A DNA stretch of 64,000 nt from Sphingomonadales bacterium UBA2683 (lineage in GTDB: Bacteria; Pseudomonadota; Alphaproteobacteria; Sphingomonadales; Sphingomonadaceae), in contig DELZ01000004.1 of NCBI GenBank assembly GCA_002354635.1, forward strand, positions 385,878 through 449,877, read 5' to 3'. The notes beneath the pieces were generated by a model, which was not told the DNA's origin, did no database searches, and was given only the letters and a program-made list of their open reading frames with translations. Position 1 is the stretch's first letter. Every line of letters begins with the position of its first letter. This document shows, piece by piece, positions 53,009 to 61,744 of the stretch. Position numbers and translations under genes: made by a program.

Positions 53009-53437
53009 TCACGGCTTTTTCAGGCTGTCCCGAATCTCGACAAGCAGATCTATTTCGCTGGGTCCTGCGGGCGGGGCCTCCGCCTCCTCCTTTTCCATCA
53101 GCTTGTTGGCATAGCGGACGATCAGAAAGATGATAAACGCCAGAATGACGAAATTGATCACCACGGTCAGAAACTGGCCCCAGCCGAGCATCGGCACGCC
53201 CGCTTCCTTCAGCGCGGCATAATCGGTCATCGAGCCCGCGTAATCGGCTGGCGGCGAACCGAGCAGCAGGAACAGGCCGGAAAAGTCGGGAACGCCGATA
53301 ATCGCGCTGACAATCGGCATCAGCACGTCTTCGGTCAGCGATGTCGTAATCGAGGCAAAGGCGGCGCCGATTATTACGGCGACGGCCAGATCGAGAACGT
53401 TGCCCTTGAGGATGAATGCCCTAAATTCGCCTATCAT
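53009..53437 (-). CDS. mscL: large-conductance mechanosensitive channel
   Basis: MscL opens under membrane tension to release solutes on osmotic downshock. With the ATG at 53437 the protein has 142 residues and the usual start MIGEFRAFILKGNVLDLAVA; GGAAGG lies about 10 bases upstream, and the longer frame to 53470 adds unneeded residues. TM1 is GNVLDLAVAVIIGAAFASI and TM2 is FLTVVINFVILAFIIFLIVRY, followed by the charged C-terminal helix with MEKEEAEAPPAGPSEIDLLVEIRDSL. It is divergent from lemA. Confidence 0.96.
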   Translation of the reverse strand: MIGEFRAFILKGNVLDLAVAVIIGAAFASITTSLTEDVLMPIVSAIIGVPDFSGLFLLLGSPPADYAGSMTDYAALKEAGVPMLGWGQFLTVVINFVILAFIIFLIVRYANKLMEKEEAEAPPAGPSEIDLLVEIRDSLKKP

Positions 53438-53581
53438 TACATATTCCTTCCCTTTTCCCAGTTTGATCAAATGTATGAAAATTGTCGAATTGTCGAGCCA
53501 AGCCGTTGCAAAACGAGCCTCAGACGCCTATTTTTTACAAATGGAGCGGTGCGTCGCCGTGCGGATGGAGGATATTCGAAC

Positions 53582-54172
53582 ATGCTGAATAAATGGATCA
53601 AATTTCTGATGGTGCCCGCAGTGGCCTTGTCGCTCAGTGCCTGCGGAATCAACAGCGTGCCGACAGCGGAAGAAAATGCCAAGGCGAAATGGGCCGATGT
53701 GGAAAGCAGCTACCAGCGCCGCGCCGACCTGATCCCGAATTTGGTGGAAACGGTCAGGGGGTTCGCGACTCAGGAGCAGGACACACTGACCGCCGTGGTC
53801 GAAGCCCGGGCGAAAGCCACGTCCATCCAGCTCAATGCCGATGATCTTGGTGACGCCGCCAAAGTTCAGGAATTTGCTGCAGCACAAGGCGCGCTATCGC
53901 AAGGCCTAGGGCGCCTCATGGCCACAGTGGAAGCTTATCCCGATCTGAAGTCGAACCAGAATTTTCTCGCGCTCCAGAGCCAGCTGGAAGGCACGGAGAA
54001 CCGGATCAATGTCGCCCGCCGTGACTATAATGAAGCGGTCCGGCAATATAATACGACGATCCGTACGTTCCCCGACATTATTGGCGCGAAAATCATTCAC
54101 GGTGCAGAACCGATGACTCCGTTTCAGGCAACCACGGAAGGCGCGGAAGAAGCACCCGAAGTGAAATTCTAG
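53582..54172 (+). CDS. lemA: LemA family lipoprotein
   Basis: The 196-residue protein starts at ATG 53582 (GGAGG about 10 bases upstream) with a lipoprotein signal (LSAC, Cys at about 21). LemA family features follow: SYQRRADLIPNLVETVRGFATQE and LGRLMATVEAYPDLKSNQNFLALQSQLEGTENRINVARRDYNEAVRQYNTTIRTFP. LemA proteins form a helical bundle; the role is unclear. The open frame reaching back to 52892 crosses mscL on the other strand and is not real. It is followed after 2 bases by a TPM gene, as in many genomes. Confidence 0.92.
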   Translation: MLNKWIKFLMVPAVALSLSACGINSVPTAEENAKAKWADVESSYQRRADLIPNLVETVRGFATQEQDTLTAVVEARAKATSIQLNADDLGDAAKVQEFAAAQGALSQGLGRLMATVEAYPDLKSNQNFLALQSQLEGTENRINVARRDYNEAVRQYNTTIRTFPDIIGAKIIHGAEPMTPFQATTEGAEEAPEVKF

Positions 54173-54174
54173 AG

Positions 54175-54984
54175 GTGTTCGCACTGCGATCCGTTCTACC
54201 TTTGAAGACGGTACTTGCCGGTCTCGCGCTTGCCTTTCTGGTAATCGCCGGCCCGGCTTTTGCCCAGAGCTTCCCTGAGCTAACCGGCCGCGTGATCGAT
54301 CAGGCGAATTTGCTGGATCCGGCTCAGGAGGCAGCGTTGACCGCCAAGCTGGAGGCGCTGGAAACCCAGTCCAACCGGCAGCTTGTCGTGGCAACGGTCA
54401 ACAGCCTCGAAGACTATGATATTGCCGATTATGGCTATCGGCTGGGCCGGACCTGGGGTATCGGCCAGGACGGCGCAGGCGAGACCGAAAAGGACAATGG
54501 CCTGATTCTCCTGGTCGCGCCCAACGAACGCAAGGTCCGTATCGAGGTGGGCTATGGCCTGGAAGGCATCATGACGGATGCACTGTCGAGTATCATCATC
54601 CAGAATGATATCCTGCCGCAGTTTCGTGATGGCAATATGGCGGGTGGCATCATTGCCGGCGTGGACCGAATCTCATCGCAACTCACCCTGCCCGAAGACG
54701 AAGCGCGTCTGATCGCAAAAGACGCGGAACAGCAATCCAGCGAGGGCGACGGCGAGAATATTGGCCTGATCATCTTCTGGATTTTCATTCTGGTCTTCTT
54801 CGTAATCATTCCGATGTTCTCCAACCGCGGTGGCAAACGCTATCGCCGGGGGTCTGGTCCGGTTGTCATCTGGGGCGGCGGATCCAGCTGGGGCGGTGGC
54901 GGCAGCAGCGGTGGCGGATTCGGCGGCGGTTTCAGCGGAGGCGGCGGCAGCTTTGGCGGCGGCGGCGCCTCGGGAGGCTGGTAA
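54175..54984 (+). CDS. TPM-domain membrane protein with Gly-rich tail (YgcG-like)
   Basis: The 269-residue protein has a signal peptide (to about FAQS, residue 32), a TPM domain (GRVIDQANLLDPAQEAALTAK, TWGIGQDGAGETEKDNGLILLVAPNERKVRI), a membrane helix near 195-213 and a C-terminal glycine/serine-rich tail of repeated GGG units. It resembles bacterial YgcG-type proteins. It starts with GTG 2 bases after lemA, so the two are probably one operon; lemA-TPM gene pairs are common. Function is unknown. A paralogue TPM lipoprotein is at 8447-9004. Confidence 0.87.
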   Translation: MFALRSVLPLKTVLAGLALAFLVIAGPAFAQSFPELTGRVIDQANLLDPAQEAALTAKLEALETQSNRQLVVATVNSLEDYDIADYGYRLGRTWGIGQDGAGETEKDNGLILLVAPNERKVRIEVGYGLEGIMTDALSSIIIQNDILPQFRDGNMAGGIIAGVDRISSQLTLPEDEARLIAKDAEQQSSEGDGENIGLIIFWIFILVFFVIIPMFSNRGGKRYRRGSGPVVIWGGGSSWGGGGSSGGGFGGGFSGGGGSFGGGGASGGW

Positions 54985-55661
54985 TGGGAAAAGTGAACCA
55001 GTTTACGCCGCAGGATCACAAGATCGTGACGTCCGCAGTCTCTCTGGCGGAAAAGTCGACCGATGGTGAAATCGTCACCATCGTGACCGGCGAGTCGGAT
55101 TCCTATGGCGATGTTGCCTGGGCGATATCCGGGCTGGTCGCTTTGACGGCATTGTTGGTGGTGAGCCTGTTTCCGGAAGTCTATCTGCACATTATCGACT
55201 GGCTAGCCGGCGGCTGGAGCGGGATTACTGCCCTGCCCTATTGGACGCTGTTCGTCTTTGCCGCGCTGAAATTTTTCGGCACACGGCTGATCCTGATCTG
55301 GAAGCCACTGCTGTTCGCTCTGGTCCCCTCGCCGATCAAGAAAGCGCGGGTCCGTCGGCGCGCGGTATCCCTGTTCCGGGTCTCGACCGATCATCGCACC
55401 GTTGGACGCACCGGTATATTGCTCTACCTGTCGATGCGCGAACATCGCGCGGAAATCGTGGCGGACGAAGCGGTTGCCGCCAAGGTCGAGCCAGCAATAT
55501 GGGGCGATGCCATGATCGCGATGATCGATCTGGTGCGCGCTGGCGCGCCGGGTGAAGGCATGGCGGAAGCGGTCCGCCAGATGGGCCTGGTCCTGGCCGA
55601 ACATTTCCCCAAGACCCACCAGAATCCGAACGAACTGCCCGACCGGCTGATCGAACTTTGA
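54984..55661 (+). CDS. second TPM-domain membrane protein
   Basis: The 225-residue protein starts MGKVNQFTPQDHKIVTSAVS, overlapping the last base of the previous gene. It has two hydrophobic helices (WAISGLVALTALLVVSL and LPYWTLFVFAALKFFG) and a C-terminal domain with VGRTGILLYLSMREHRAEIVADEA, the pattern seen in TPM-related proteins encoded after lemA genes. It lies at the end of the lemA-TPM-TPM run. Function is unknown. Confidence 0.8.
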   Translation: MGKVNQFTPQDHKIVTSAVSLAEKSTDGEIVTIVTGESDSYGDVAWAISGLVALTALLVVSLFPEVYLHIIDWLAGGWSGITALPYWTLFVFAALKFFGTRLILIWKPLLFALVPSPIKKARVRRRAVSLFRVSTDHRTVGRTGILLYLSMREHRAEIVADEAVAAKVEPAIWGDAMIAMIDLVRAGAPGEGMAEAVRQMGLVLAEHFPKTHQNPNELPDRLIEL

Positions 55662-56182
55662 GCAACAACCAGGACCAAAAGGTCGAAGTCATGTGGGAAG
55701 GCCGGTTCATCACGGCCAAGCGCGAAGGCAAATGGGAATATGTTTCGCGCAGCCGCGGCATCAAGGCGGCGGTCATTCTGGCGATTGACGAGGGTCATGT
55801 TCTGCTGGTCGAGCAATATCGTGTGCCACTGGGCAGAAATTGCATCGAATTACCGGCCGGGCTGGTCGGCGATCATGACGATAATGGCGACGAAGACAGC
55901 GCTGTTGCCGCGATCCGCGAACTGGAGGAAGAAACCGGATATCGCGCAGCGACCATGGAAGATTGTGGCGAATTCTATTCTTCGCCCGGCATGGTCTCCG
56001 AGAGTTTCTCGCTGTTCAGGGCGAAAGGTCTGACCAGAGTTGGTAATGGCGGCGGTGTCGATGGCGAGAATATAACCGTCCACCGGATCGCGCTGTCCGA
56101 GCTGGAGGAATTTGTCGCCCGGAAACGCAGCGAAGGTGCCGGGATTGATGTCCGGCTGCTGTTGCTGTTGCAACTGCCCTGA
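55658..56182 (+). CDS. NUDIX hydrolase
   Basis: The 174-residue protein has the NUDIX box in the segment GLVGDHDDNGDEDSAVAAIR-ELEEETGYRA, where the REXXEE residues bind metal. The N-terminal KVEVMWEGRFITAKREGKWEYVSR and EQYRVPLGRNCIELPAG resemble ADP-ribose pyrophosphatases, which cleave nucleoside diphosphates linked to sugars. It starts with a TTG overlapping the TPM gene (TTGA); ATG 55691 is an alternative start. It is the last gene of the lemA run. Confidence 0.85.
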   Translation: MSNNQDQKVEVMWEGRFITAKREGKWEYVSRSRGIKAAVILAIDEGHVLLVEQYRVPLGRNCIELPAGLVGDHDDNGDEDSAVAAIRELEEETGYRAATMEDCGEFYSSPGMVSESFSLFRAKGLTRVGNGGGVDGENITVHRIALSELEEFVARKRSEGAGIDVRLLLLLQLP

Positions 56183-56210
56183 ATATATTCCTGCAAAGGC
56201 AGGAACAGCG

Positions 56211-56489
56211 CTAGCGAAAATTGTCGGCGTAAGCCTGTATTTTCATGGTCTTTTGTGGCGTCGGAATGATCGCGTAGGCAATGGCATGCTTGTCTGCATA
56301 GGCCTTTGCCGCATCACACGAATCAAACGTCAGATGTACCTGGCGCTGGGTATCTCCGGAGCCGGCCCAGCCGGTCAGGGGATCGGGCTTGCGCGGTTCT
56401 GCCGGTTCAAATTCCAGCACCCATTTGTCGGTCAGGGCCCGGCCCGACTGCATTGCATTTCTGGGGTTTTGATAAATTCTTGCGGCCAT
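56211..56489 (-). CDS. NDUFS4-like complex I accessory subunit
   Basis: The 92-residue protein resembles the alphaproteobacterial ETC complex I subunit, a homologue of mitochondrial NDUFS4: ARIYQNPRNAMQSGRALTDKWVLEFEP, GWAGSGDTQRQVHLTFDSCDAAKAYADKH, and the end KTMKIQAYADNFR. It is expected to bind near the quinone/NADH arm of NADH dehydrogenase at the inner membrane. It lies between the NUDIX gene and a polyprenyl diphosphate synthase and shows no signal peptide. Confidence 0.88.
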   Translation of the reverse strand: MAARIYQNPRNAMQSGRALTDKWVLEFEPAEPRKPDPLTGWAGSGDTQRQVHLTFDSCDAAKAYADKHAIAYAIIPTPQKTMKIQAYADNFR

Positions 56490-56513
56490 TTTCTGTTCCT
56501 GTCCTGAACCGCC

Positions 56514-57527
56514 TCAATAAGCGCGGGAAATCGCAAATTCAACCGCTTCGGTCATAGCATCTTTCGCTTTTCCCGATGCAAAGGTTCCGAGCGCATCGAT
56601 GGCTCTCTGGCCATAGTGGCGGGCCCGCGACATCGTATCCGTCATCGCGCCGGTCGAACGAATCAGGCCGGTCGCCCGGGCAAGATCGTCGTCCGAACTC
56701 TTGTGCCCGATAATCGCGTCTTTCCAGAATTTCCGGTCTTCCTCGCTACCCCGTGAATAAGCCAGAATAACCGGCAGGGTCACCTTGCCCTCGCGAAAAT
56801 CATCACCGGCATCCTTGCCCATGGTTTCCCGGTCGGAGCTATAGTCGATCGCGTCATCGACAAGCTGGAAGGCGATGCCCAGATTGCGGCCATAGCTGTC
56901 GAGCGCCAGCTCGATCGCCTCGTCGCACTCCGCCACCACCGCGGATATCCGGCTGGCTGCCGCGAACAGGGCAGCGGTCTTGGCACCGATGATATCCAGA
57001 TAGCGATCTTCGCTGGTCTCGATCTTGCGCTGCGCGGTCAGCTGATTAACTTCGCCCTCGGCAATCACGGCGGACGCATTGGATAATATTTTCAATACTT
57101 TCAGCGAGCCGTCCTCGACCATCAGCTCGAATGAACGGCTGAACAGGAAGTCGCCGACCAGCACGGTTGCCGGATTGCCGAAGATGAGGTTGGCCGCGGT
57201 TTTTCCGCGTCGCAAATCCGAACCGTCGACAACATCATCATGCAACAGGGTGGCGGTATGGATAAACTCCACCGCAGCCGCCAGCTTGAAGTGGCGATCC
57301 CCGGGATATCCGATCAGTTTGGCCGCTGCCAGGGTGAGCATCGGACGCATCCGCTTACCGCCGCCGGCAATGAGATGGCCGGCCAGTTCTGGAATGAGTG
57401 GTATTTCCGATTGCATCCGGTCGAGAATCACGCTGTTGACCTGATTCATGTCGCTGGCGACCAGCGACATGAGAGGTTCAAGCGAAGGTGCGGTGTCCCG
57501 CCCTAGATGATGGACCGTTGCTGACAT
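56514..57527 (-). CDS. ispB: polyprenyl diphosphate synthase (quinone side chain)
   Basis: The 337-residue protein makes the long prenyl chain for ubiquinone from farnesyl diphosphate and isopentenyl diphosphate. The two aspartate-rich motifs are LLHDDVVDGSDLRRG and LVDDAIDYSSD; the ELAGHLIAGGGKRMRPMLTLA segment is the N-terminal substrate site. ATG 57527 is chosen over 57551, which would add 8 residues; the upstream sequence for both is weak. It is divergent from a chorismate mutase gene. Confidence 0.93.
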   Translation of the reverse strand: MSATVHHLGRDTAPSLEPLMSLVASDMNQVNSVILDRMQSEIPLIPELAGHLIAGGGKRMRPMLTLAAAKLIGYPGDRHFKLAAAVEFIHTATLLHDDVVDGSDLRRGKTAANLIFGNPATVLVGDFLFSRSFELMVEDGSLKVLKILSNASAVIAEGEVNQLTAQRKIETSEDRYLDIIGAKTAALFAAASRISAVVAECDEAIELALDSYGRNLGIAFQLVDDAIDYSSDRETMGKDAGDDFREGKVTLPVILAYSRGSEEDRKFWKDAIIGHKSSDDDLARATGLIRSTGAMTDTMSRARHYGQRAIDALGTFASGKAKDAMTEAVEFAISRAY

Positions 57528-57643
57528 GTTGCACCGGATGTGGCAAGTCACTAGGGATAAGGCAAGTTAAATAACGCCATCTGGAATTGCATTCCGCGCA
57601 TGCGGGACGATATTTTCGGTGAGTAAAAATCGGGCGACACATC

Positions 57644-57928
57644 ATGGATAAAAAGCTGCAACAATTTCGCGAAAGCATCGACAATATCGATGCGGCGCTC
57701 GTCTTCATGCTCGCCGAACGCTTCAAGGTAACCCAGGCAGTGGGCGAATATAAGGCGAAGAACAATCTACCCCCAGCCGACAACGCGCGGGAAAAAGAGC
57801 AAATCGCGCGTTTGCGCCAGCTAGCCAGCGACGCCAATCTCGATCCGGAATTCTCGGAAAAATTCTTGCGCTTCATCATCGATGAGGTGATCCGCCATCA
57901 TGAACAGATACGGCACGAGGCAAGATAG
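57644..57928 (+). CDS. chorismate mutase (AroQ type)
   Basis: The 94-residue all-helical protein has the AroQ pattern: LQQFRESIDNIDAALVFMLAERFKVTQAVGEYKAKNNL, REKEQIARLRQLA and FLRFIIDEVIRHHEQIRHE. It converts chorismate to prephenate at the branch to phenylalanine and tyrosine. It is a free-standing mutase, not fused to a dehydratase or dehydrogenase. It is convergent with the FAD monooxygenase, 11 bases apart. Confidence 0.92.
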   Translation: MDKKLQQFRESIDNIDAALVFMLAERFKVTQAVGEYKAKNNLPPADNAREKEQIARLRQLASDANLDPEFSEKFLRFIIDEVIRHHEQIRHEAR

Positions 57929-57939
57929 CTTGTTGGCCA

Positions 57940-59121
57940 TCATATCGACAAAGCCAGGTTTCCAGACACCGTTTTTGCGATGAATCGCCGAATGAAGGGC
58001 ATCCTTGCAAAATGATGGATTGCAATATCCCTGATCAACGGCTTGAGTAGGCTATCAGACTGATAAAGCGGCGTGAAGATGACGCTCAACATCTGATACA
58101 GTCTGATATGAGTCATACGCGCCTTGCGGTATCTTTCGCCCGCTTCCGAAAGCGATGCAGACCGTTCCAAAGCCGCGGCAAGTGCGGCAGCGTCAATCAG
58201 AGCCATGTTTGCACCCTGGCCCAACTGAGGGCTGGTACAGTGCCAGCTATCACCTACGTGAAACAGTCGGTCGGTCGGCGAAGGCAGGCCTGTGCGGTGG
58301 TTGTAAACAGCCAGATTCAATTCTTCCACCGACGTTATCTGTGATACAAAAGGTTCCGCTTCGGGCCAGAGATCACAATAGTTTTGTTGGAATCGATCAA
58401 TTCCAGATTCAATAACCTGACCTGCATTTTCAGGCTTTTCAGACCAGAAGAGTGCCGCTCCGGGATTGCCGGTAGCAGGGTTCAATCCGATCGGCATGAT
58501 ACCCGCCATTTGACTGGCCCGATAATAGCGTTGATCCAGAGCGGCCGGCATTATGCAATGTGCCTGCGGCATGTCGACGGTCGCCCAAAATGCACCATAG
58601 TTTAGCCGTGTCACCTTGCCTCCAGCCACAGGACTTCGGGCGCCGGTTGCATCGATCAGGAGATCGAACGCCCCGCTATTCACCCCACTCTCAAAAACCG
58701 GTCTGATCCCATTATCACCGTCTTCGACCGCCGATAGCCTGCTGTTCACAACAATCGGAATATCGGCCTTTTGGATGGCCTCCAACAGCACAGCAAACAG
58801 GCTGGCACGGTGGATGCCCAGGGCTGCGATACCCTCACTCGTATTGGAATACCGCATGTCCAATGCACGTCGGTTCCGTTCCACGGAAATGCCATTCAGT
58901 TGTATTACTGGACTAGCCATGGACTTAATCCTGTCCAGCAATCCCAGCATTTCGAGTATTAATTGACCGGATGGCTGGATCAGCAATCCCGACCCCAGCG
59001 GCAATGGCTCTGCAAACTGTTCAAAGATGGTGATGTCATGACCGTGTCTCTGCAAAAAAAGAGCTGTGGCCAACCCGCCGGGGCCGCAGCCAACAATTGC
59101 TATATTGAGTTTGCCAAGCAT
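57940..59121 (-). CDS. FAD-dependent monooxygenase
   Basis: The 393-residue protein is a group A flavoprotein monooxygenase: the FAD-binding GXGXXG is IVGCGPGGLATALFLQRHGH, the DG-type motif is in DLLIDATGARSPVAG, and GDSWHCTSPQLGQGANMALIDAAAL binds the flavin pyrophosphate. Such enzymes hydroxylate aromatic or other electron-rich substrates with NAD(P)H and O2. The substrate is unknown. It lies 35 bases downstream of the sensor kinase gene on the same strand and may be in its operon. Codon use and base composition look slightly more AT-rich than the flanks. Confidence 0.87.
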   Translation of the reverse strand: MLGKLNIAIVGCGPGGLATALFLQRHGHDITIFEQFAEPLPLGSGLLIQPSGQLILEMLGLLDRIKSMASPVIQLNGISVERNRRALDMRYSNTSEGIAALGIHRASLFAVLLEAIQKADIPIVVNSRLSAVEDGDNGIRPVFESGVNSGAFDLLIDATGARSPVAGGKVTRLNYGAFWATVDMPQAHCIMPAALDQRYYRASQMAGIMPIGLNPATGNPGAALFWSEKPENAGQVIESGIDRFQQNYCDLWPEAEPFVSQITSVEELNLAVYNHRTGLPSPTDRLFHVGDSWHCTSPQLGQGANMALIDAAALAAALERSASLSEAGERYRKARMTHIRLYQMLSVIFTPLYQSDSLLKPLIRDIAIHHFARMPFIRRFIAKTVSGNLALSI

Positions 59122-59156
59122 GACAGTTTGATCTCAAGCGTTATTCGGGACAAACA

Positions 59157-60476
59157 TCAAGCAGGCGAGACTTCGGATTTCGGCAGTCTCAACCGCACCA
59201 GCAACCCGCCCAGATCCTCGCTTTCTTCCAGCGATACCGACCCGTCGTAGATTTCCGCAACATCCCGAACGATTGCAAGCCCCAACCCCGTTCCTGGCTT
59301 GCCGCTGTCGAGCCGGGCACCACGATCGAATATCCGCTGGCGGTCCTTCTCGGGGATCCCGCGCCCGTCATCCTCTATTTGCAATTCGACAAAATCCTCA
59401 TCGCTGTCGACGGTGATGAATACACTACCGCCACCATATTTTGCGGCATTCTCGACCAGATTGCCGATCATTTCATCGAGATCCTGGCGCTCGACAGAGG
59501 CAATCGCATTCTTGTCTCCGTCGATGTCGATCCGGACGTGCGGATAGAGCCGGCCGACGGCCCGCTCGACCGCTGTCAGGCTTTGCCAGACTTTGGCGCG
59601 GCTGTGCGCATGGCCGCGCCGACCTACCGCCCGGGCGCGGGCCAGATGGTGGTCGACCTGCCGCCGCATGACGCCCGCTTCGCGGATCACCGTATCCGCA
59701 AGATCATCCGCCTTGGCGGTGGCGCTGTTCATGATCACGGTAAGCGGGGTTTTGAGTGCATGGGCCAGATTGCCGGCATGCCGTCGCGCTTCTTCCGCCT
59801 GCTTCTCATTATGGTCGAGCAAGGCGTTGAGTTCATCAACCATCGGCGTGACTTCGTTGGGCATGGGTTCGACCACCCGGCGTTGCTGGCCGGTACGCAT
59901 GGCCGCAATGGCGATGCGAATTTTGCGCAGCGGCCAAAGGCCGTAAAGCGTCTGCAACGCCGCCATGCCGATTAGTCCAAGCGCCAGAATCAGGAAGCTG
60001 TTGACCAGAATCGACCGGATATTGGCAATCTGTCCATCCAGCCCGTCGCGGCTTTGTGCTACCTGGAACAGCCATTTTGTATCTGAATCGGGAAGAATGA
60101 TGGTGCGTTCCAGTACCCGCAGCGGCTCGTCCTCGAACTGCTGACTGTCATAGATATGGGTTTCCCGATCATCATGACTGATATTCGATGCCAGCGTCCG
60201 GTCCCACAAGGAACGGGAGGGAAAATCATCATGCCCCTTGCCGCTGATCTGCCAGTAAAGGCCGCTATTGGGCTCCAGAAAGCGCTGGTCGCCTAACGGC
60301 CGGTTCAGGAAAACCTCGCCATCGGGGCCAATCTCTGCCGATGCGATCATCGCTGTCAGCACATATTCCAGCTGATTGTCGAAATTGCGCGTTACCGCGT
60401 CGTTCAAGACCCGGTCGAGCGCAAAGCCGCCGCCGAACAGCAGGATAACAATCCACGCCGCCGCAATGCCGATCAT
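59157..60476 (-). CDS. sensor histidine kinase
   Basis: The 439-residue kinase has an N-terminal membrane helix right at the start (IGIAAAWIVILLFGGGFALD), a periplasmic sensor region, a second membrane helix near 155-175, a HAMP-like segment, then HisKA with LAHALKTPLTV (phospho-His) and HATPase motifs NLVENAAKYG, DDGRGIP and GTGLGLAIVRDV. It resembles PhoQ/TctE-type kinases. ATG 60476 is the first ATG in frame; the frame continues upstream to a CTG just after the response-regulator stop, so the true start may be earlier and the N-terminus is uncertain. Confidence 0.88.
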   Translation of the reverse strand: MIGIAAAWIVILLFGGGFALDRVLNDAVTRNFDNQLEYVLTAMIASAEIGPDGEVFLNRPLGDQRFLEPNSGLYWQISGKGHDDFPSRSLWDRTLASNISHDDRETHIYDSQQFEDEPLRVLERTIILPDSDTKWLFQVAQSRDGLDGQIANIRSILVNSFLILALGLIGMAALQTLYGLWPLRKIRIAIAAMRTGQQRRVVEPMPNEVTPMVDELNALLDHNEKQAEEARRHAGNLAHALKTPLTVIMNSATAKADDLADTVIREAGVMRRQVDHHLARARAVGRRGHAHSRAKVWQSLTAVERAVGRLYPHVRIDIDGDKNAIASVERQDLDEMIGNLVENAAKYGGGSVFITVDSDEDFVELQIEDDGRGIPEKDRQRIFDRGARLDSGKPGTGLGLAIVRDVAEIYDGSVSLEESEDLGGLLVRLRLPKSEVSPA

Positions 60477-60571
60477 CCGCCGGCCCAGAGAACCGGTGGT
60501 CTGTGTGCCTAGTCGATAATGGGGTGTCGGCTCCTTCTCATCGACCGGTATATCTATCTGGCCAGACTCAT

Positions 60572-61237
60572 TCAGGCTTCGGGATCCTCCAGACTATAGC
60601 CCAGCCCCCTGATCGTAGAGATGACGTCCGCGCCCAGTTTCTTGCGGATCCGTGTCACAAACACTTCGATGGTGTTGGAATCACGATCAAAATCCTGATC
60701 GTAAATATGCTCGATCAGTTCGGTACGGGACACAACCTTGCCCTTGTGGTGCATCAGATAGGAAAGCAGCTTATATTCCTGAGCGGTCAGCTTCACCGGG
60801 CTGCCATCGAGCGTCACCTTGCCCGAGCGCGTATCCAGACGCACATTGCCTGCGGTAAGCTCGGACGAGGCGTTGCCCGATGCGCGCCGGATAAGGGCCC
60901 GCAACCGCGCGATCAGTTCCTCGGTCTGGAACGGTTTGGCGAGATAGTCGTCGGCACCGGCATCGAGTCCGGCGACCTTGTCCGACCAGCTGTCACGTGC
61001 GGTCAGCACCAGAACTGGGAAATTACGCTCTTCCTTGCGCCATCGATCCAGCACCGTCAGGCCGTCAATTTCCGGCAGACCAAGGTCCAGGATCACCGCG
61101 TCATAGTCCTCGGTCGAACCCATGAAATGGCCGTCCTCGCCGTCCGTCGACAGATCGATGGCATAGCCATTGGCTTCCAGTGTCGATTTGAGCTGCTGTC
61201 CCAGCGTGGGTTCGTCTTCAACAATCAAGACGCGCAT
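60572..61237 (-). CDS. OmpR/PhoP-type response regulator
   Basis: The 221-residue protein has a receiver domain with phospho-acceptor Asp51 in AVILDLGLPEIDG, Lys in YLAKPF, and a winged-helix output domain (LTAQEYKLLSYLMHHKGKVVSRTELIEHIY, DSNTIEVFVTRIRKKLG, ISTIRGLGYSLE). It is the partner of the downstream kinase at 59157-60476 and follows the PepSY gene at 61368, so PepSY-regulator-kinase form one unit. A 16-bp tandem repeat lies in the gap before it. Confidence 0.95.
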   Translation of the reverse strand: MRVLIVEDEPTLGQQLKSTLEANGYAIDLSTDGEDGHFMGSTEDYDAVILDLGLPEIDGLTVLDRWRKEERNFPVLVLTARDSWSDKVAGLDAGADDYLAKPFQTEELIARLRALIRRASGNASSELTAGNVRLDTRSGKVTLDGSPVKLTAQEYKLLSYLMHHKGKVVSRTELIEHIYDQDFDRDSNTIEVFVTRIRKKLGADVISTIRGLGYSLEDPEA

Positions 61238-61310
61238 GCTTGTCCTCCGAATTAGTGCTTTTCATATGGTCTAGCCTATATCACCACAGTGAAAACGCAC
61301 AATGATTTAG

Positions 61311-61342
61311 AAAATGCGGGATTTGGAAAATGCGGGATTTGG
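61311..61342. repeat. 16-bp tandem duplication
   Basis: AAAATGCGGGATTTGG occurs twice in exact tandem (61311-61326, 61327-61342), followed by AAAAT. It lies between the PepSY gene and the response regulator. Confidence 0.95.
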
Positions 61343-61367
61343 AAAATCTGGAAGCAGCGGCTCTCGT

Positions 61368-61676
61368 TCAGCGGCTCTGGCGCAGAATATTTCCGGTTCG
61401 TCCATCGACATCAACGAATATAACCCGCCCGTCACGAATAAATTTCAACCGGTAAACCTGGGCACCGGGATCAAATTCCGGACCAATATATTCGCTTCCC
61501 GCCATTCTTGGCAAAATCCGGTCCTCGATCGAGCGAATCGACTTCACCTTGCCCGCCATCATCTGCGCGCGGGCTTCGTTCTGTTCCCCGCGACGATCCG
61601 CAGCCAAAGACGATTGCGGTGCAATCGCCACCAGACCAAGCGCCAGAAAGGGCACAAAGATGAAAGTCTTCAACAT
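61368..61676 (-). CDS. exported PepSY-domain protein
   Basis: The 102-residue protein has a signal peptide ending SSLAAD (about residue 26) and a PepSY-like domain: MAGKVKSIRSIEDRILP, YRLKFIRDGRVIFVDVDGRTGNILR. PepSY domains are small periplasmic modules thought to inhibit or bind peptidases. It is upstream of a response regulator and kinase on the same strand, an arrangement seen in other proteobacteria, so it probably modulates or reports the signal sensed by that kinase. Confidence 0.82.
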   Translation of the reverse strand: MLKTFIFVPFLALGLVAIAPQSSLAADRRGEQNEARAQMMAGKVKSIRSIEDRILPRMAGSEYIGPEFDPGAQVYRLKFIRDGRVIFVDVDGRTGNILRQSR

Positions 61677-61744
61677 AGGGCCCCTTCTAGGCTCGGCGGT
61701 TTTAACATCAGGTGAATAACGGGTTCAGGCTACAGACCACCGGC

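Noticed and set aside
52892..53581. N-terminal extension of LemA
   Set aside because: It runs across mscL on the other strand; the lipoprotein signal at 53582 with its ribosome site is the real start.
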